From an uncultured Ruminococcus sp. (GTDB lineage Bacteria > Bacillota_A > Clostridia > Oscillospirales > Acutalibacteraceae), in NCBI GenBank assembly GCA_902798605.1, contig CADBXH010000064.1, positions 1 through 16,402 on the forward strand: 16,402 bases of DNA. The letters are read 5' to 3'. Below are positions 1 through 7,042 of the stretch, piece after piece (position 1 is the stretch's first letter; every line of letters starts with the position of its first letter). Under the pieces are notes generated by a model. The model was not told the DNA's origin. It ran no database searches and worked only from the letters and a program-made list of their open reading frames with translations. Position numbers and translations under genes: made by a program.

Positions 1-96
1 CTTAGACAGCATACTTTGAAATTGAATTGAACCGCCGTATGCCGAACGGCACGTACGGTGGTGTGAGAGGGCGGAGAAATTTCACCCTACTCGATT
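1..96 (+). mobile_element. Group II intron, 3' end (domains V and VI), partial
   Basis: Bases 31-62 fold as a group II intron domain V. ACCGCCGTA (31-39) pairs with TACGGTGGT (54-62), the two-base bulge CG lies at 52-53, and TGCC/GGCA closes a GAAC loop at 44-47. Bases 65-92 fold as domain VI: GAG/CTC, then AGGG/CCCT, with an unpaired A at 89 in the expected branch-point position. The intron would end near 94-96. The intron body and any reverse transcriptase gene lie to the left of the window. It runs opposite to the neighbouring operon and ends against the stop codon of the TIGR04086 gene. An ORF reading through this RNA is not a gene. Confidence 0.85.
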
Positions 97-484
97 ATAT
101 CTTTATCTTTGTTTTTTCTTTAACTCCCAAAATTCCGCCAAGCGAGCCGCCAATGAGCATTGCGGCAAAGCGTATCAGACATAATAACGAGAGGGGAGAA
201 CTGTTGTGAATCAGCGCGGCGGCGGTCAGTATGATGAATACCGCAAAGCCGGTTATCAACCCGACTACAAGCCCCGCGCCGTGGTTGAGCTTTGCCGAAA
301 TAAACCCGCCGATGAGCGTGCCGAGTGCCGCTGTGGCTATCATAATGTAATCGAGCGCGCCCGAGAACAGCTTTTTTGTGCTTATCATTACGAGCGATAC
401 GATACACAGCAAAATTATCTGCGCCGTCACTGCGCACAGCGAGCCGATGAGCACTGACTTTATCATAGTTTTTTTACCGGACAT
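95..484 (-). CDS. TIGR04086-type small membrane protein
   Basis: A 129-residue, very hydrophobic protein with four predicted membrane spans, at about residues 10-33, 42-64, 69-92 and 99-121. It has a short basic N-terminus (SGKK) and a basic C-terminal tail ending KEKTKIKI. Length, Gly-rich helices and position next to yajC and tgt fit the TIGR04086 family of uncharacterised clostridial membrane proteins; no biochemical role is known to me. The start ATG is preceded by AGGGGTG about six bases away, and this ribosome binding site is the 3' arm of a strong hairpin. The gene ends exactly where the group II intron ends, so whatever transcription terminator once followed it has been displaced. Family call is from memory of sequence and context. 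Confidence 0.75.
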   Translation of the reverse strand: MSGKKTMIKSVLIGSLCAVTAQIILLCIVSLVMISTKKLFSGALDYIMIATAALGTLIGGFISAKLNHGAGLVVGLITGFAVFIILTAAALIHNSSPLSLLCLIRFAAMLIGGSLGGILGVKEKTKIKI

Positions 485-526
485 AAAAACACCCCTGAAT
501 ATGATATGCTAAATTATATTCAGGGG
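485..526 (-). promoter_or_regulatory. Hairpin that is both terminator-like and covers a ribosome binding site
   Basis: CCCCTGAATAT (492-502) and ATATTCAGGGG (516-526) form a perfect 11-bp stem with a 13-base loop. In the minus-strand transcript the stem is followed by TG and five U residues that run straight into the ATG of the membrane protein gene. The 3' arm also supplies the AGGGG ribosome binding site. The element could therefore terminate transcription after yajC, limit translation of the next gene, or both. Confidence 0.7.
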
Positions 527-553
527 AATTTATTTTATTCTGTTTTATTCTGA

Positions 554-913
554 TTAGTCTTCTTCTTTGTTTTTCTTCTTAAAGAGTGAGAAGCTCTTTT
601 TCTCTTTCTGTTCCTCGGGCTTATCCTTAACGGTGTCTACCGTGGAGATACACCACTTTTTGAACTTCATCTTAACTCTGTCCGAGCCTGTCTCGATAAT
701 AATAGCGTCTTCATCGTCCTTGATAGCAACGATTCTGCCCATAATTCCGCCGATGGTAGTGATCTCGTCGCCGATTTCGAGGTTGTTTCTCAGCTGTGCT
801 TCTTCTTTTTTCTTCTTTGAGTTAGGTCTGATGAGGAAAAAGTAGATAGCACCGATGATCGCGGCATAAATCAGGATCATTACCCACATATTTCCGCCAA
901 ATAAATTCTGCAT
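554..913 (-). CDS. yajC: Preprotein translocase subunit YajC
   Basis: A 119-residue protein with one N-terminal membrane span (about 9-28), the YajC signature IRP at 28-30, a Lys-rich stretch, then a small beta domain with IGDEITTIGGIMGRI (47-61). The C-terminus is long, charged and Lys/Glu rich. YajC is an accessory of the SecDF-YidC part of the Sec membrane export machinery. The ATG is preceded by AGGAAGG. It follows tgt by 78 bases, a conserved bacterial arrangement (queA-tgt-yajC), so co-transcription is likely. Confidence 0.95.
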   Translation of the reverse strand: MQNLFGGNMWVMILIYAAIIGAIYFFLIRPNSKKKKEEAQLRNNLEIGDEITTIGGIMGRIVAIKDDEDAIIIETGSDRVKMKFKKWCISTVDTVKDKPEEQKEKKSFSLFKKKNKEED

Positions 914-991
914 TTTATTCCTTCCTTTCTGACAATTACATTGATTATATCAGGTTTATTGCCCGGTTGCAAGTGGTTTTTTAAATTTTTA

Positions 992-2134
<1,143 letters not shown>

Positions 2135-2156
2135 TTAAACAGTTTACAAAAGACAA

Positions 2157-2435
2157 TCAAAACAAATCGCTGTGTGTGCCGGTTCGGGAAAGAAAAAGAA
2201 ACAATTCATCATTATTGATCCTATATATCAACAACCAGTCGGGTTGAATGTGACATTCCCGAAACCCGGAGTAATTTCCTGTCAGTGCATGGTCTCTGTA
2301 TTTATCCTCAAGAGTTTCCTGATTGGCTAACTTTTCGATAACAGTGTTAAGAAGTTCAAGGTTATATCCACGTTTGGCAGTAAGCTTTAAATCCTTTTTG
2401 AAAGCATTTGAAAGAACGATATCAAGCATCTTCAA
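2157..2435 (-). CDS. yafQ: YafQ-type mRNA interferase toxin
   Basis: A 92-residue RelE/ParE-superfamily toxin. The residues known to matter in E. coli YafQ are all found in matching context: H49 (YRDHALTGNY), H62, D66 and W67 (ECHIQPDWLLIY), H88 and the C-terminal F92 (RTGTHSDLF). YafQ toxins bind ribosomes and cut mRNA at in-frame codons. The gene overlaps the antitoxin gene by 14 bases, which suggests coupled translation. Nothing is truncated or missing, so it is probably active. It lies 34 bases before tgt. Confidence 0.93.
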   Translation of the reverse strand: MKMLDIVLSNAFKKDLKLTAKRGYNLELLNTVIEKLANQETLEDKYRDHALTGNYSGFRECHIQPDWLLIYRINNDELFLFLSRTGTHSDLF

Positions 2436-2703
2436 GAACCTCGCTCACGGCATCTTTGAAGGAGGAATACCGCTTATACTTTTCGGGATGTTCTAACATC
2501 TCATAGTATTCATTCATCGCCGCCGTTGTATCTTTGTTAGGAACCTCTGTTGTGATTTCAAACGGGATCCTGTGTTCCCTTACAACAGTCCTCGCGAACA
2601 GGTTGAACGCGGCGCTTACCGAAATGCCGATTTCCTTGCAAAATAAATCAAAATCTCTTTTTGTGTTTTCGTCCATTCTGATATTTACATTAGTTTGAGC
2701 CAT
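2422..2703 (-). CDS. dinJ: RelB/DinJ-family antitoxin
   Basis: A 93-residue protein with an N-terminal ribbon-helix-helix DNA-binding segment (AQTNVNIRMDENTKRDFD, then GISVSAAFNLFARTVV) and a C-terminal part ending in VSEVLEDA that should wrap the toxin. The chosen ATG at 2701-2703 has a GGTGG ribosome binding site at 2711-2715. A longer reading from 2754 would begin inside the promoter and is rejected. Antitoxin first, toxin second with overlap is the usual dinJ-yafQ order. The protein most likely represses its own promoter through the inverted repeat just upstream. Confidence 0.92.
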   Translation of the reverse strand: MAQTNVNIRMDENTKRDFDLFCKEIGISVSAAFNLFARTVVREHRIPFEITTEVPNKDTTAAMNEYYEMLEHPEKYKRYSSFKDAVSEVLEDA

Positions 2704-2720
2704 AGTTATACCACCTTTCG

Positions 2721-2754
2721 TTAATATTATACCCTGAATAATATTAAATGTCAA
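2721..2754 (-). promoter_or_regulatory. Consensus promoter with operator palindrome for the toxin-antitoxin pair
   Basis: On the minus strand, TTGACA (2749-2754) and TATAAT (2726-2731) are separated by exactly 17 bases, a perfect sigma-A promoter. A perfect 10-bp inverted repeat, TTAATATTAT (2721-2730) and ATAATATTAA (2738-2747), covers the -10 box and most of the spacer. This is where an RHH antitoxin-toxin complex would block RNA polymerase. Confidence 0.88.
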
Positions 2755-2771
2755 TGATATTCATATACAAA

Positions 2772-3794
2772 CTATATAATTATCATAGCGTCGCCGAAGC
2801 TGAAAAATCTGTACCGCTCGTCCACAGCAGTTTTGTAGGCGTTCATAATGTTGTCGTAGCCCGCGAACGCCGAGACCAGCATAATCAGCGTGCTTTCGGG
2901 CAGGTGGAAGTTCGTTACGAGCCCGTCGAGCACCCTGAACTCAAACCCCGGGTAGATGAAAATATCCGTAAAGCCCTCGCAGGGTATTATCTCCCCGTGC
3001 TCCGCGGCAACGCTCTCGAGCGTCCTGCAGGAGGTCGTGCCGATCGCGATCACCCGCTTGCCGTTTTGTTTTGTCTGCCTTATCAAATCGGCTGTTTTCT
3101 TGGGTATTTCGTAATGCTCGCTGTGCATTTTGTGCTTTGTAACGTCGTCGACCTTGACGGGTCTGAACGTGCCCAGGCCGACGTGAAGCGTAACGTACGC
3201 TATATTCACGCCCTTATTCCTGAGTTTCTCCATCAGCTCCTCGGTAAAGTGCAGTCCTGCCGTGGGAGCGGCAGCCGAGCCGAGCTCGTGGCTGTATACG
3301 GTTTGGTATCTCTCCTGATCCTTGAGCTCCTCGGTGATGTAGGGGGGAAGCGGCATTTGCCCGATCTTGTCGAGCGTAGAGAAGAAGTTTTCGTCGCAGT
3401 CAAAGTCAACGACCCTGTTGCCGTCGTCCTTGACTTCGACAACGGTAGCGCTCAGAAGTCCGTCGCCGAAGGTGAATTTTGCGCCTTCCTTTGCCTTTCT
3501 GCCGGGCTTGCAGAGGGTCTCCCAACGGTTGCCCGAAATCTGCTTCAATAAAAGGAACTCGACCCTCGCGCCGGTGTCTTTAACGCCGTAAATCCTCGCG
3601 GGGAGCACCCTTGAATCGTTCGCTACGATAAGGTCGCCCTCGTTAAGATAGTCGATTATATCATAAAAATGCCTGTGCTCGATCTCTCCGCTTTCTCTGC
3701 CGAGCACCAAAAGCCGCGAGCTGTCGCGGGGCTCAACGGGAGTCTGGGCAATAAGCTCTTTTGGCAGGTCGTAATAAAAGTCGCTGGTTTTCAT
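2772..3794 (-). CDS. queA: S-adenosylmethionine:tRNA ribosyltransferase-isomerase
   Basis: Transfers and isomerises the ribosyl part of SAM onto preQ1 at position 34 of tRNA, giving epoxyqueuosine. The 340-residue length is normal. Conserved blocks are [12 protein letters not shown] (21-32), [12 protein letters not shown] (59-70), PTAGLHFT (177-184), [10 protein letters not shown] (204-213) and HSEHYEI (224-230). The ATG is preceded by GAGGG. It is the first gene of the minus-strand group that continues through tgt and yajC, with the toxin-antitoxin module in between. The stop is 17 bases from the -35 box of the toxin-antitoxin promoter. Confidence 0.97.
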   Translation of the reverse strand: MKTSDFYYDLPKELIAQTPVEPRDSSRLLVLGRESGEIEHRHFYDIIDYLNEGDLIVANDSRVLPARIYGVKDTGARVEFLLLKQISGNRWETLCKPGRKAKEGAKFTFGDGLLSATVVEVKDDGNRVVDFDCDENFFSTLDKIGQMPLPPYITEELKDQERYQTVYSHELGSAAAPTAGLHFTEELMEKLRNKGVNIAYVTLHVGLGTFRPVKVDDVTKHKMHSEHYEIPKKTADLIRQTKQNGKRVIAIGTTSCRTLESVAAEHGEIIPCEGFTDIFIYPGFEFRVLDGLVTNFHLPESTLIMLVSAFAGYDNIMNAYKTAVDERYRFFSFGDAMIII

Positions 3795-3826
3795 TAAAAT
3801 CCCTCACAATTTTTTTCTGCAAAAAT

Positions 3827-3854
3827 ATTATAAAATACGGTGTTTTAATTGACA
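3827..3854 (-). promoter_or_regulatory. Possible queA promoter
   Basis: A minus-strand TATAAT lies at 3827-3832, about 32 bases before the queA start codon. The best -35 candidate is the weak TGTCAA at 3849-3854, 16 bases further, which is the complement of the asd -35 box. If both are used, the divergent promoters share DNA and would compete. Confidence 0.4.
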
Positions 3855-3877
3855 TACGTTTTCATTAATGATATACT
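3849..3877 (+). promoter_or_regulatory. asd-dapA-dapB promoter
   Basis: TTGACA (3849-3854) and TATACT (3872-3877) with a 17-base spacer give a near-perfect sigma-A promoter. Transcription should begin near 3884, leaving an untranslated leader of about 130 bases before asd. Confidence 0.85.
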
Positions 3878-3883
3878 ACAAGT

Positions 3884-4012
3884 TGAGGTATGTTGCGAAT
3901 ATTTGCGCATATGCAGTGGTGATTTGTAATCCACAGCATATTCTATTTTATAATAAAATGACGGATAAGGCAACTGCTTTTTGAAAAAATTGTAATATTC
4001 GGAGGAATCATA
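3884..4012 (+). promoter_or_regulatory. asd leader with one hairpin
   Basis: The leader holds a hairpin at 3909-3941: ATATGC pairs with GCATAT and GTGG with CCAC around an A-A mismatch. No U tract follows directly. The leader is too short and lacks the conserved cores for a lysine riboswitch or a T-box. The ribosome binding site GGAGG is at 4001-4005. Confidence 0.4.
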
Positions 4013-5098
4013 GTGAAAAAGTACAAGGTAGGAATTATCGGAGCAACAGGAATGGTAGGCCAGCGCTTTGCGCTTTTGCTTGAAAACCACCCGTGGTTCG
4101 AGGTCACAGTCCTCGCTGCAAGCGCACGCAGCGCGGGCAAGAAATATTCGGAGGTCACAGACGGCAGATGGCATATGGACACCCCGCTCCCCGACAAATA
4201 TAAGGATATGGTTATCGTTGACGCGGAAGATGTTGAGGCGGTAGCTTCTCAGGTTGACTTCTGCTTCTGCGCGGTCAATATGAAAAAGGACGAGATCAAG
4301 GCGTTAGAGGAAAAATACGCAAAGGCCGAGTGCCCGATCGTATCTAACAACTCGGCTCACCGCTTTACTCCCGACGTACCTATGGTAGTGCCCGAGATCA
4401 ACGCAGACCACATCAAGATTATTGAGTCTCAGAGGAAGCGCCTCGGCACAAAGAGAGGCTTTGTAGCCGTTAAGTCGAACTGCTCGCTGCAGAGCTACGT
4501 TCCCGCTATCCACCCGCTTAAAGAGCTCGGTGTAGACAAGGTTCTTGCCTGCACATATCAGGCTATCTCGGGAGCCGGCAAGACATTCAAGACATGGCCT
4601 GAGATGGTAGACAACCTCATCCCGTATATCGGCGGCGAGGAGGAGAAGTCCGAGCAGGAGCCGCTTAAGATCTGGGGTAAGATCGTAGGCGACGAGATCG
4701 TTAAGACAGACGATATCGCCATCACATCACAGTGCCTGCGCGTTCCGGTATCGAACGGACACACCGCGGCTGTGTTTATGTCGTTCAAGGACGGCGTAAA
4801 GAAGCCCACAGTCGACGAGATCATCAATATTTGGGAAAACTACAAGGGCAGAGCTCAGGAGCTCGAGCTTCCCAGCGCGCCCAAGAATTTCCTGCACTAC
4901 TTTACAGAGCCCGACCGTCCGCAGATAAAGTCGGAGCGTAACCTTGAAAACGGTATGGCAGTATCTGTCGGCAGGCTCAGAGAAGACACACAGTATGACT
5001 ACAAATTTGTTTGTATGTCTCACAACACTCTTAGAGGCGCGGCAGGCGGCGCTGTCCTTTTGGCAGAGCTTCTTTGCGCCGAGGGTTATATGGATTAA
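4013..5098 (+). CDS. asd: Aspartate-semialdehyde dehydrogenase
   Basis: Reduces aspartyl phosphate to aspartate semialdehyde with NADPH, the shared step to lysine/diaminopimelate, threonine and methionine. The 361-residue protein shows the nucleotide-binding loop GATGMVG (10-16), the catalytic C157 in KSNCSLQ, the substrate motif QAISGAGK (183-190) and the catalytic H250 in SNGHTAAV. The motif pattern and length fit the archaeal/fungal-type enzyme (TIGR00978) rather than the E. coli type. The start is a GTG, eight bases after GGAGG. dapA follows after 15 bases, which supports a lysine-branch operon. Confidence 0.96.
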   Translation: MKKYKVGIIGATGMVGQRFALLLENHPWFEVTVLAASARSAGKKYSEVTDGRWHMDTPLPDKYKDMVIVDAEDVEAVASQVDFCFCAVNMKKDEIKALEEKYAKAECPIVSNNSAHRFTPDVPMVVPEINADHIKIIESQRKRLGTKRGFVAVKSNCSLQSYVPAIHPLKELGVDKVLACTYQAISGAGKTFKTWPEMVDNLIPYIGGEEEKSEQEPLKIWGKIVGDEIVKTDDIAITSQCLRVPVSNGHTAAVFMSFKDGVKKPTVDEIINIWENYKGRAQELELPSAPKNFLHYFTEPDRPQIKSERNLENGMAVSVGRLREDTQYDYKFVCMSHNTLRGAAGGAVLLAELLCAEGYMD

Positions 5099-5113
5099 TA
5101 TTGGAGGAAGATT

Positions 5114-6010
5114 ATGGCAGACCACATTTTTACAGGCTCGGGCGTTGCTATTATCACGCCCACTAAGTCAGACGGAACAGTAAACTTTGATGTTTTCGGA
5201 CAGCTCCTTGACTTCCACATCGAAAACGGCACCGACGCCGTGATCGTTTGTGGAACAACAGGCGAGGCGGCTACTCTTACCGAGGAGGAGCACTGCGAGG
5301 TCATCGCTTATGCTGCCGAGAGGATCAACGGCAGGATCCCCGTTATCGCGGGTACAGGCAGCAACGACACCAAAACCGCCGTTATGCTCTCAAAGTCAGC
5401 TCAAAAGTCAGGCTGCGACGCGCTTTTGAGCGTTACTCCTTACTACAACAAGACCTCTCAGGCAGGACTTGTAAAGCACTTTAACGTTATCGCGGACTCG
5501 GTAGAGCTCCCGATCATCGTTTATAACGTGCCCTCAAGAACAGGCTGCAACATCCAGCCCAAGACATACGCCGAGCTCTGCAAGCACCCCAACATCAAGG
5601 CTGCCAAGGAAGCGAGCGGCAATATTTCTCAGGTGGCTGTTATCCGTTCGCTCTGCGGCGACAAGCTCGACATCTATTCGGGCAACGACGACCAGACCGT
5701 TCCGTTTATGTCACTCGGAGCATTGGGCGTTATCTCTGTTTTCGCAAACATCTGTCCCGCCGAGATGCACAAGATCTGTCAGCTCTGCCTTGATAATAAC
5801 TTTGCCGAGGCTCAGAAGCTCCACTTCCATTACCTCGAGCTTATGAACATTATGTTCTCTGACGTCAACCCGATCCCCATCAAGACCGCTATGAACCTTT
5901 ACGGCTTTGACGCGGGCGAGTGCAAGCTTCCGCTTGTTCCGATGAGCGTTGCGGGTTATCACGACCTCAAGGACTGCCTTGCAAAGTACGATCTTTTGAA
6001 TAAGATTTGA
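5114..6010 (+). CDS. dapA: 4-hydroxy-tetrahydrodipicolinate synthase
   Basis: Condenses pyruvate with aspartate semialdehyde, committing carbon to diaminopimelate and lysine. At 298 residues it is the usual length. Visible residues are T48-T49 in CGTTGEAATL, Y110/Y111 in VTPYYNK, Y137 and R142 in VYNVPSRTG, and the Schiff-base lysine K165 in AAKEASGN. The ATG follows GGAGG (5103-5107), 15 bases after the asd stop. The stop is TGA. The next gene, dapB, uses its product. Confidence 0.97.
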   Translation: MADHIFTGSGVAIITPTKSDGTVNFDVFGQLLDFHIENGTDAVIVCGTTGEAATLTEEEHCEVIAYAAERINGRIPVIAGTGSNDTKTAVMLSKSAQKSGCDALLSVTPYYNKTSQAGLVKHFNVIADSVELPIIVYNVPSRTGCNIQPKTYAELCKHPNIKAAKEASGNISQVAVIRSLCGDKLDIYSGNDDQTVPFMSLGALGVISVFANICPAEMHKICQLCLDNNFAEAQKLHFHYLELMNIMFSDVNPIPIKTAMNLYGFDAGECKLPLVPMSVAGYHDLKDCLAKYDLLNKI

Positions 6011-6028
6011 TTTAATAATATTGATTTT

Positions 6029-6053
6029 TAGGGGCGAGCATTGCACGCCCCTA
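6029..6053 (+). repeat. GC-rich hairpin between dapA and dapB
   Basis: TAGGGGCG (6029-6036) pairs perfectly with CGCCCCTA (6046-6053), and GC/GC inside extends the stem past an A-A mismatch to an ATT loop. It is more GC-rich than its AT-rich surroundings and has no U tract. It looks like an interspersed REP-like palindrome or an mRNA-stabilising element in the 66-base gap, rather than a terminator. Confidence 0.6.
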
Positions 6054-6076
6054 CTATAATAAAAGGGGACGTTAAA

Positions 6077-6841
6077 ATGATTAAAATTGCAATCGTAGGC
6101 GCAAACGGCAAGATGGGCTATTTTGTAGCTCAGTCGGTGATTGAAAATCCCGAGACCGAGGTGGCTTTCGGAGTAGACGCTTACGGCGATAATAAATACG
6201 ACTTTGAAGTTTTTAAGAGCTTTGATGAAGCCGCACAAAAGCCCGACGTAATCATAGATTTTTCCAATCCCGCGGCTCTTGACGGTATGCTCGGCTTCGC
6301 GCTCAAAAACAAAATCCCCTGCGTTATCTGCACAACGGGTTATTCCGAGGAGCAGGTGGGGAAGATACAGGAAGCCGCAAAGGATATACCCGTGTTCTAT
6401 TCGGGCAATATGTCGCTCGGCATTAATCTCTTGATAGAGCTCTCAAAGCAGGCGGCAAGGGTGCTCGGCTCGACCTTTGACATCGAGATAGTCGAAAAGC
6501 ACCATAACCTCAAGCTCGACGCTCCCAGCGGCACCGCGCTTATGATAGCCGACGGTATCTCGGAGACTCTCGAGCAGGAGCCGATGTATGTTTATGACAG
6601 ACATTCCTACCGCAAAAAGCGCGCAAAAAATGAGATCGGTATCCACTCTGTCCGCGGCGGCACGATAGTCGGCGAGCACGAGGTCATCTTCGCGGGTCAC
6701 GATGAGGTAGTCACGATTTCTCATCAGGCTCAGTCAAAAGAGGTGTTTGCCTCGGGCGCTGTAAACGCGGCAATTTTCCTCGCCGATCAGCAGCCGGGAA
6801 TGTACAATATGAGCAAGCTGTTATCTTCAAAATTTGAATAG
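6077..6841 (+). CDS. dapB: 4-hydroxy-tetrahydrodipicolinate reductase
   Basis: Reduces the DapA product with NAD(P)H to tetrahydrodipicolinate. With the start at 6077 the protein has 254 residues. It begins directly with the Rossmann strand and GANGKMG loop (8-14), then the conserved EKHHNLKLDAPSGTAL (140-155) with H142, H143 and K146. An earlier TTG at 6041 would add 12 residues encoded by the GC-rich hairpin and is unlikely. The chosen ATG has GGGG seven bases upstream. The gene closes the asd-dapA-dapB operon and is followed by a terminator. Confidence 0.96.
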   Translation: MIKIAIVGANGKMGYFVAQSVIENPETEVAFGVDAYGDNKYDFEVFKSFDEAAQKPDVIIDFSNPAALDGMLGFALKNKIPCVICTTGYSEEQVGKIQEAAKDIPVFYSGNMSLGINLLIELSKQAARVLGSTFDIEIVEKHHNLKLDAPSGTALMIADGISETLEQEPMYVYDRHSYRKKRAKNEIGIHSVRGGTIVGEHEVIFAGHDEVVTISHQAQSKEVFASGAVNAAIFLADQQPGMYNMSKLLSSKFE

Positions 6842-6857
6842 TATTTATTTATGTTTT

Positions 6858-6894
6858 GACCTCAAAGGTTTATTCTCCTTTGGGGTCTTTTTTT
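6858..6894 (+). terminator. Intrinsic terminator of the asd-dapA-dapB operon
   Basis: GACCTCAAAGG (6858-6868) pairs with CCTTTGGGGTC (6877-6887), 11 bp with one G-U pair, followed by seven T residues. Confidence 0.92.
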
Positions 6895-6906
6895 GTGCTG
6901 ATTTAT

Positions 6907-7027
6907 CGGAAATTTACTTGACTATATTATATAATTTATGAAAAATTAAAATGGATTATTTTAAGTAAATGTTGGTTACTTTGCTTAATAAAAACGCGAA
7001 AATTAAGGTATTTCACGTAAATTTCCG
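6907..7027 (+). repeat. 11-bp inverted repeat around the upstream region of the amylase
   Basis: CGGAAATTTAC (6907-6917) and GTAAATTTCCG (7017-7027) are perfect inverted copies about 100 bases apart. The right copy ends where the amylase ribosome binding site AAAGGAG begins. The AT-rich DNA between should hold the amylase promoter, but I see no convincing -35/-10 pair. The repeat may be a regulator site pair or a long-range mRNA stem. Confidence 0.5.
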
Positions 7028-7042
7028 AAAGGAGTGATTCAT

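Noticed and set aside
27..209. Short plus-strand ORF at the left end
   Set aside because: It translates the domain V/VI RNA structure of the group II intron and the reverse of the TIGR04086 gene; a common false call next to such introns.
2748..3551. Long plus-strand ORF across queA
   Set aside because: It is the antisense shadow of queA, which has full family conservation on the minus strand; the translation resembles no protein I know.
3884..4012. Lysine riboswitch or T-box in the asd leader
   Set aside because: The leader is only about 130 bases. I find neither the lysine aptamer core nor the T-box TGGNACCGCG-type sequence, and no terminator hairpin precedes asd.
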